DNA from: Distichodus sexfasciatus
Lineage: Eukaryota > Chordata > Actinopteri > Characiformes > Distichodontidae
Direction of reading: 5' to 3'
Assembly: GCA_032718565.1 (NCBI GenBank)
Contig: JAVGVS010000055.1
Location: 329,706-393,705, forward strand
Length of the DNA: 64,000 bases
Numbering within the stretch: the stretch's first letter is position 1; the number at the start of each line of letters is the position of its first letter. This document shows, in pieces, positions 57,470-64,000 of the stretch. The translations under genes and the position numbers were made by a program. The notes under the pieces are model-generated. The model was not told the origin of the DNA. It worked only from the letters and a program-made list of their open reading frames with translations, and made no database searches.

Positions 57470-58129
57470 CCTTTTATCACTGCAACAGTTTCTTGACAAT
57501 GAACTCGGCGAGGTTTAAACGCCGCTCGGCTAATTTGTTATGTGACACAGTCTAAATGGAACTTACTTAAAATGCATGTCACAACGTAATAATACATTAC
57601 CCTTGCAACGCTTGGCTAATGGAAGATAGTGTTTCCACCCGGCCCATGTGATTGGATTCTGTCTATCCCGGCTCGGATAAGATTCTATTTAATTTCAGAT
57701 GTGAATTCAAACACAAATTGCATGATTGCCTCAGCCCGCAATAATCCACATTTTTTATCTTTTTTAACACTCCGAAATCCCCACACCGACCCGCCCACCC
57801 TTTTTTCTTGCCCAGAAGTTTAGACCTGCGTCGAATAGCGTCCTGGCTGTCATGCTGACAGGTGTCCTCCTGTTTTCACCCTTTAATCTCTTGCTCCAGG
57901 TCTCCAAGGCCTAAATTGATTCCATAATTCTGCAGACCCGCCACCTGTTCCGCTTGGCTATGTTGATGTTCCCAAACCTGATGACCCCTCCAAAAACTCA
58001 ATGGTGTCTTCAGATTTCACCTCCACAATCCAACCACTGCATCGCTCAGTCATGGCACGGTGCCACACTGCCACCTAAAACCTATTACTACAACCATCAA
58101 TTTAATACACGCTTTATTTTATGATGTTT
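57470..58129. other. Intergenic; candidate conserved block 57470-57900
   Basis: Unique sequence with several CpG and GC-balanced patches (for example CTCGGCGAGGTTTAAACGCC). It may be conserved. No gene is visible. Confidence 0.35.
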
Positions 58130-58430
58130 CGTTGAGCAGCAACTTTTAAACGGTCGCTTTCAAGCAACAAGCTGCTTCAGATTAAAAGCTGATAAGTCTT
58201 AGTTGCTATTGTTTCAATAGAGTAGATAGCTACACTACAAGCAAGAGAAAACGTAGCTAACTACACCCAATCGATTTCACGTCAACGGATTCTTGCTTCC
58301 GTCTTGACCAAGGTGGACTTCATCCTCCCACCTGATCCGCAGTCAAGAGTAAGCGCCTCCAATGACTTATTGGATGGCACTTCTGCCGACGACTAATCAG
58401 AGACACCAGGTGCTGAAATCTCCCCAAGTG
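58130..58430 (-). mobile_element. Diverged copy of the 3146-type hAT-like element
   Basis: The minus strand contains TTAGCTACGTTTTCTCTTGC and TCTACTCTATTGAAACAATA, which parallel TTAGCTACTTTTTCTCTGTA and TACTATATTAAAACAGTAA in 3550-3610. The plus-strand word GACCAAGGTGGACTTCATCC is the reverse of GGAGTCCACCTTGGCC at 3490. Terminal repeats are eroded. Confidence 0.65.
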
Positions 58431-58524
58431 GTAATTTCCAAACACTGTATCACGCTGTCAACACTGCTCAAAAAGTAAATTGAAGCTAAGACAATGGTGG
58501 AACAAATGTACCCTAATCACGAGA

Positions 58525-58587
58525 ATTGCCGAATCCCTTGCTACCTTCCAACGTCGTCTAAAGATTCACTTCTTATCCAGCACTTAA
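58525..58587 (+). pseudogene. L2-like LINE ORF2 C-terminus remnant
   Basis: The plus strand encodes IAESLATFQRRLKIHFLSST then a stop, which matches the conserved end of reverse-transcriptase proteins of L2/CR1-type LINEs (a xxFxRRLKxHL motif). The rest of the ORF upstream is absent or decayed. Only this tail is preserved. Confidence 0.65.
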
Positions 58588-58900
58588 GGGAGTTAGTGAA
58601 AGTAGAAGGCAACGTGACATAATGATCCGCCAACGTGACATAATGATCCGCCAACGTGACATAATGATCCCAACCATTATCCAATCACATAATCCTACAT
58701 CTCATATAAAAGCAGTACTTGTCTGACTTTGCCACTTTCAGTGCTCCAGACTTCTCCCTTCGTCGCCTCTTCACCACCTTTAGCTTTTAGCTCTAGTCCC
58801 TGTAGGGAAGGTTCACTTTTCTCCCTCAGGTTTCTGGCTTCATGATAATGGAGAGATGGACCCATGTACGATTTTTCAAGTCTTTTACAAATGAAAGCAG
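58588..58900 (+). repeat. LINE 3-prime tail with 21-bp triplicate
   Basis: After the stop codon the sequence contains three 21-bp units (CAACGTGACATAATGATCCG and one further base) starting at 58610, 58631 and 58652, and then a CTCTTCACCACCTTTAGCTT word related to 26170-26190. I infer that this is LINE tail. Confidence 0.5.
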
Positions 58901-58953
58901 TTAATTCTGTCATACTGGTTGAACTGCACTTCTAACTTATTCATTACTAATAG

Positions 58954-59240
58954 TAGGGGTGGGAATTAATAAGATTTGATCAATACCAATGTGATTGTGG
59001 ATTCTGCCTATCAATCCAATTCCTCATCAATTGTCTTGAGGTGAAAAAGTTGGGTAGTTCTACACAGCTTCCACACAAAAAGCAAATATTTTATTTTTTT
59101 TCCCAAAATGATGTCTGCACAAGAACATCAACACATTTACATTCATATTCAGAGTTTTTATTCTGCAGAGACATTCTATGGTTTAGTACTATTAAGAATA
59201 ATACGGTTAATGCAGGTGGAAACACTTCTTTATCCATTTA
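58954..59240 (+). mobile_element. hAT-like fragment (AGTAGGGGTGGGAATT end)
   Basis: The left end TAGGGGTGGGAATTAATAAG and CAATCCAATTCC words match the start of a common fish hAT MITE. The right end was not found and the limit is approximate. Confidence 0.4.
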
Positions 59241-60304
59241 AAAATCCGTCTGGATATAGAATAAAATTATTTGGTACCTAACAAAATTATTTTATAATAT
59301 ATATATTTTTCTATATTTTTTTACTCTCTAACATTATAGAATGGGAAAAATATTTCCAGATTAATGGACAATGAAGAAAATTGGAAGTTCTGGCAATTTT
59401 TGAGCATTTGGACTCATTTTGGACCCATAACTATAACATTTTTGGTTCGTTTCTGGGCGAGAAGTACATTTTTGTCAGGAGGGCATTCCATATGAGAGCT
59501 GCGGCACAATTGCGCTGCGAATGCGCGTCGGGAATAAATCAATATCAAGTAAATGTCGGTACTGTGAGTAGAACGCTGGTTTATGTTATTTATCAGCTAA
59601 AATATAAGTTTTTCTGTAATAAATGGGAAGATTTAACGGAACTGGAAGGTTTAGTGAATGCTGAACTTCCTGTGAGAGTCGTGTGGAGCGCTTAACAAAC
59701 GCAGCGGTGTGTTTACATCGAAAAATATTCATACGCCATGATTCCTGGCTGGAAGGTCAGCCCAAAGAGTGGCGATCGGTCGCATCAAGTGTACACAAAA
59801 AACTTCAAAACGCGAAATCTTGTTGTTGTGTGCTCGCGTATTAATATAGATCAATAATTATGAAAAAAACTGGGAGCAAAATATGAAGAAATGAGGTGTG
59901 GCTCAAGACTTGCACATTACTGCATGTCACTGTGAAGCAGAGATTAGCCAGAGCTTAAGTGGCAAATGCAAATGTTCAAAAAATATTGGTCTGTTACTGG
60001 TTTATGCTTGCAGCCGAGCATGAAGTCAAAATAAAACATAACATCAACTGAGTCATAGAACAAATTATGAGGAAAATAATTGGGGTAAGATGTAGTTGAA
60101 TATATTACATGCAAAACTGAATTTTACATGATGACTTAAACCACTAAATGGCCAAGCCAGACTTGCTAGTAGCAAGGGAAAGTCATTATACTGAACTCAT
60201 CACAAGCGCAATTACCACAAACTTAATCCATGATCAAGGTTTAGCGTATTGTCATATTTCATAGTTAAGTTAGCTTCCTCAAATATGTTCTGTTAGACCA
60301 AATG
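59241..60304. other. Intergenic; unassigned 104-codon frame at 59381-59695
   Basis: A plus-strand frame of 104 codons lies here. I recognise no domain, there is no codon or splice evidence, and it is near decayed hAT sequence, so I do not call it a gene. Confidence 0.4.
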
Positions 60305-60520
60305 AGACCAATTCAATTCAATTCAATTCTATTTATATACTTGGAATAACAGTCATTGTGATGCAAAGCACTTTACACTTTACACCCCATTTTCTCAGTT
60401 CAGATTACTAGTTAACACTCATATAGCGCTTCTTAACAACAGTCATTGTCACAAGCACTTACACTTTTACAATTTACTAGTTCAGATTACTAGTTAACAC
60501 TCATTTGTGGTTAAATCCTT
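60305..60520 (+). repeat. Interspersed repeat with ATTCAATTCAATT head
   Basis: It starts with a short CAATT repeat and TCTATTTATATAC, followed by two copies of CAGATTACTAGTTAACACTC about 85 bases apart and words shared with 6815-6845. It resembles the 3-prime part of a fish non-LTR repeat. Confidence 0.45.
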
Positions 60521-61410
60521 GACTTGATGAAAATATTGAATTGATTAAAGACTCTTGGTAACATTTTGCCGAATAGAATGAACTTGTCTTTTTGCACTTT
60601 ATTAGAATTCTTTTTCACTTGCTTCCAGACTTTGGGTACAGATATGCTGCATATCAATAGTGATACCCATCATGAGGAGGATATAGATACCTATGGAGTT
60701 GAGGCTGTATATAATGGCTGGATATCTCAAATGCCACCCTCTTTATTTTCCTACACATCTTCGAACAAAAGTGCTGCCCTATGTTGGGGCCTGCTGTCCT
60801 ATTGAAGGAAAATGTTCATATATAAAAATATGAGACTTCTTCTGCATCAGGTGAATATATTCTTTCCGAAGGTATCACCCCAGTTGTATTTAAACCCGAC
60901 TTAAAGGCTGATACAGAGAGAATGAGGAGGAGCTTATTCCACAAAACTCGCTTGGGGATTCTCGCAAATCAGGGCAACAGTTTGAGCACTTGACTGGAAG
61001 GGTGGCGAAAATGCATAATTCACTACTTGAGTCAAAGTGCCAGATATATTCAGTCAAATACTTAATTTCAATACAAGTGAAACCTGCTGAGTATATACAA
61101 ACATTTAAAACATTGTGAATCTTTTCCTTATCTGGAAAATCTCAAGTGGAACTTAAATGAGGCCATGGGTGCCGGTTACGAGATTAGCTTGATCTCTGTA
61201 GAATCTTTTATATTTTATGACTAATAATCTGGCTGTTTAAACACACATCTCACATTTGAATATGACTCATGGGCATAGGAGGACTTCTGTGTTCTCATGT
61301 GACCAACACAATATGGGCTAATGCATTCTAGAGGTATACTTTTTCAAATTATCTTCAAACAAAAAACAGTCAGTAACAACAAATACGAGCATATTTAAAA
61401 TGTAGTGAGT
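60521..61410. other. Intergenic, no gene
   Basis: AT-rich unique sequence without recognised features. Confidence 0.45.
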
Positions 61411-61437
61411 AAATATATATATATATATACAGGCCCA

Positions 61438-61495
<58 letters not shown>

Positions 61496-61551
61496 TAGAT
61501 AGATATAGATATAGATATAGAAGGTAGATAGATAGATAGATAGATAGATAC
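61411..61551. repeat. TA and GATA compound microsatellite
   Basis: TA run, interruption, TA run of about 25 units, then ATAG/GATA units. The frames with Y and I runs on the minus strand are artefacts of it. Confidence 0.95.
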
Positions 61552-62359
61552 ACACTTGAGTAAAAGAACAGAAATGAACATGGTACTTAAGTATTTGCAT
61601 TAAGACCGCAACTAGAAAACCCATTTCATAATTCATTATAAAACAGTTTATAATGCATTCTTGTCACATTTAAATATGTTTATGTCTTGAGAGTCAACTT
61701 CAGTTGTAGCCTCATCTCTGTGACTATTATTAGATCTAAACATTATTAGATCTGCTCTGGAGTGATACTTCTGTACCAATTTCTGCTAAAATCTAAAGCT
61801 GATCAAACTGTAGCTGCCATCAAATATCCACTTTCCATTAGTCCAAGATCTAACCCTTTGTCATTCAACACCATACTTGAGGCCTATAAGAGGCTTGTTG
61901 AAAGTACATTGTAACCAACAAATCATTATGCAGCAACATCACATGACTCAGGCTAAATTATATACCGACTGCATGAATATTTATTAAGAAACATGTGCAA
62001 AAAGTAAAAAGAAAAATTCGTTACACATATGGTGTGATAATTGCACCTAGCATGATAAGTGCTCACAATGCTGTAATTGCAATACAATATTGATAATTGT
62101 ACATAATACTAATAATTGCATGGCATTCAAAATTAAATATAGGCCTCGACACTTGCTGATAATGAAATATTGCACACATTTTAACCTGAGCAGGTTAGTA
62201 CACTGAACTCTAATAATGAACCAGATTTCACTTCTTGATAAACTGACTCCAAAACTTTCTAACAATTCCCAGAGGAATATTTTTAAGGGGACAGCTCACA
62301 ACGTAAAAAATGCCTTTATAAGAAGTGTGAGAGAGACTGAAAGAGATAGAAAGATGATA
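61552..62359. other. Intergenic, AT-rich
   Basis: No gene or recognised repeat. Confidence 0.45.
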
Positions 62360-62493
62360 TACACTGTTCAGCCATAATATTATGACCACTGACTGGTGAA
62401 GCAAATAACATTGATTACCTTGTTACAGTGGGATATATTAGGCAGCAAAATGAACATATTGTTCTTGAAGGTGATATGTTGGTAGCATTAAAA

Positions 62494-62559
62494 GTGGGCA
62501 AACGTATGGATTTGAGTGACTTTGACAAGGGCCAAATTGTGAAGGTTAGACGATTGTGA
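62494..62559 (+). pseudogene. Tc1-like transposase N-terminal remnant
   Basis: GKRMDLSDFDKGQIVKVRRL then a stop. This matches the start of a fish Tc1-like transposase (helix-turn-helix DNA-binding region), with a premature stop and a GTG in place of the ATG. Confidence 0.75.
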
Positions 62560-62592
62560 TGAGTGTCTCCATGCAGCTCTTGTGGGATGCTG

Positions 62593-63080
62593 CTGTAGGG
62601 GTGTTACGATACATCAATTCCCGCTGATACCGATTTGATAAATGAGCCCATAGCATTGATCCAAAAACTGAGAAGGATTGGTATTCTAGCACTCTGGTGG
62701 CAATGCCTGGTGGGCCGTTGCAAATTTTGGACCGGTGCAGGGACGGCGTGACTTATCATGAGAGTCCACACTTCACGTTCACCTCTTTCTTGGGCTGGTT
62801 GGGTGAGGAAAAATCATTTTAACAAACAGCCAACAACAGCAGGGGGCGCTAATACGATAATTTGTCAAGTGTAAAATCCATATGGAGGCCTAATGGTTCA
62901 GTTGGTGGACCTATTTGGGAGATAGTCCAGGGCTGTTTCTTATTCCCAGTCTGTCCGTGATCAGAAATGAAAACACAGATCAGACCTCATACATACTGGA
63001 ACTTGGACTCTGGACTTTGTGATATCGACAGACATTGAATCGCTGTCCGCTGACCTAATAAAATATTGCATCGCGGCGAA
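62593..63080. mobile_element. Insertion in Tc1 copy, hAT-type left end
   Basis: TAGGGGTGTTACGATACATC at 62597 is a typical hAT MITE end, and the Tc1 sequence resumes at about 63081 (TTGTGGTCAGAATCTTCC). The right terminus is not clear, so the limit is approximate. It must be younger than the Tc1 copy. Confidence 0.5.
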
Positions 63081-63360
63081 ACTTGTGGTCAGAATCTTCC
63101 AAAAGTGTTCCACAGAAGAAAAATGGCTCAACCAGTGACAAGGTGATGGACGGCTGAGGTTCACTGACACACGTGGGAGTGAAGACCCCAGTGAAGACCC
63201 CATCCAATAAAAAAACTCACAGGAACTTAAATTGCTGCAAATGTTAATGCTGGTTTCTGATAGAATGGTGTCAGAACACACTGGGCATCACAGTTTGATG
63301 TGAGTAGAGCTGCGTAGCCTCAGAAATACTCAATATTAGGTGGATGGTCATACGTAATGA

Positions 63361-64000
63361 TCGCTTCTCATATTACACACATAAAATATACATTTGATCT
63401 ATTACACAGTAAAATATGATGTAATAATGCCATCACATGCTGAGGTGAAAGTTGCTCTGGGAGCAGCCGAGCTATTTTCACTCAGTATATTATTTTTACG
63501 GTGGTGCTCGACTGCTATCAGGGGTAGGGATTTATCTTAAACTAAATAGGAGCTGACCTACATCAATAAAACGCTCGGAACAACAGTAGCGCAGGACTGA
63601 CATTTTTAGAATCTTTTTATATATTTTTTATAAAGCAGACACACTCAGTACGTTCCCTCTGCTATAAACTGTGGAGGAGGTTATCTAACCTACTTTTGGT
63701 ATAATTTGTAACAACGCAGGGTCGTGCCAAAAATGACTGCACAGTAAACGGGTGACGCAACCAGAGCTGCTTCTTCTTTTTTGCCAAAATGTCAGCGCTG
63801 CCTTTGAAATAAGCCGCCCCTTTAAAGTAGTTTGTCTTCTCAGTGGCTACAGACGTAGCATGTCTTTGTCACAAATGAACTGGGAACACGCGAACAAGTG
63901 ATAAAATGAGATCTGTAACCTTTATTTTGCTGCCGCTTCAACAGATATCATTTCAAAGTGGGCTGGAAAGGTCATGACCATAATGTAAAATTCCGCCGGC
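63361..64000. other. Intergenic, no gene
   Basis: AT-rich unique sequence to the window end. I see no gene. Confidence 0.45.

Larger units (their letters stand above)
62360..63360 (+). mobile_element. Degraded Tc1-like transposon (second family)
   Basis: The left end ACACTGTTCAGCCATAATAT continues with TATGACCACTGAC. The right end near 63360 carries AGGTGGATGGTCATACGTAA, its inverted counterpart. Inside there is the start of a Tc1 transposase (62494-62559, reading GKRMDLSDFDKGQIV) and, after an insertion, more of the transposase region (63081-63330) with GCTGAGGTTCACTGACACAC. The reading frame is broken many times. Confidence 0.85.

Noticed and set aside
59381..59695. 104-codon frame as a gene
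   Set aside because: No recognised domain, no supporting splice or codon evidence, and decayed transposon sequence nearby.
62961..63281. 106-codon minus-strand frame
   Set aside because: It overlaps the degraded Tc1-like copy and the element inserted in it, antisense to the transposase remnant.
1..64000. Endogenous retrovirus or LTR retrotransposon
   Set aside because: I looked for long direct repeats with TG...CA ends, primer-binding sites and protease or integrase motifs and saw none that I could support.

Overview
This window looks like vertebrate, almost certainly teleost fish, nuclear DNA. It has an AT-rich background, dinucleotide and GATA-type microsatellites, tRNA-derived SINEs of fish type, Tc1-like and hAT-like DNA transposon remnants, and an intron-containing eukaryotic tRNA-Leu(CAA) cluster. 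The SINE mixture (a DANA/V-SINE-like family plus a short tRNA-derived family present in eight copies) resembles what is known from ostariophysan or clupeiform fishes. That placement is an inference; I cannot name the species.

I found no host protein-coding gene or convincing exon in the 64 kb. The long open frames come from repeats: the 431-codon frame near 1-2.3 kb is a 21-bp minisatellite that is open on both strands, and other frames come from microsatellites, SINEs or a tRNA. The only recognisable protein-coding remnants belong to transposable elements: two internally deleted Tc1-like copies, one older Tc1-like copy, and the last codons of an L2-like LINE. The only RNA genes I can support are four tandem tRNA-Leu(CAA) loci on the minus strand at 55.9-57.0 kb, two of which look damaged.

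Layout. 0-5 kb: minisatellite, then a nested hAT-like cluster. 5-13.8 kb: SINEs, a hAT-like element, a CpG-rich block at about 9.0-9.4 kb, a near-palindromic MITE and a hAT-type MITE with an exact 8-bp target duplication. 14-17.3 kb: very large compound microsatellite and a pyrimidine tract. 17-31 kb: mostly unique sequence with scattered Tc1, TTAA-type, hAT and SINE insertions. 32-38 kb: a 0.64-kb inverted-repeat transposon, a 43-bp minisatellite, duplicated repeat units, a second palindromic MITE and a hAT MITE. 38-49 kb: long blocks of unique, repeat-poor sequence separated by SINEs. 49-55 kb: nested SINE/MITE, Tc1 derivative, a second copy of the 32-kb transposon and an AT-rich stretch. 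55-64 kb: tRNA array, hAT/LINE remnants, microsatellite, and a Tc1-like copy interrupted by another element.

The overall picture is a gene desert. Several unique, repeat-free blocks (about 28.5-29.2, 31.0-31.7, 38.7-39.8, 42.0-42.6 and 46.2-48.5 kb) have the composition and homeodomain/SOX-type motifs expected of conserved regulatory DNA around a developmental gene. I could not align anything, so these are candidates only. I saw no clearly new multi-gene system. The most distinctive items are the tRNA array, the two-strand-open minisatellite with its 63-bp higher-order unit, and a pair of inverted-repeat transposon families that share GTGACCC ends and ATTT flanks.
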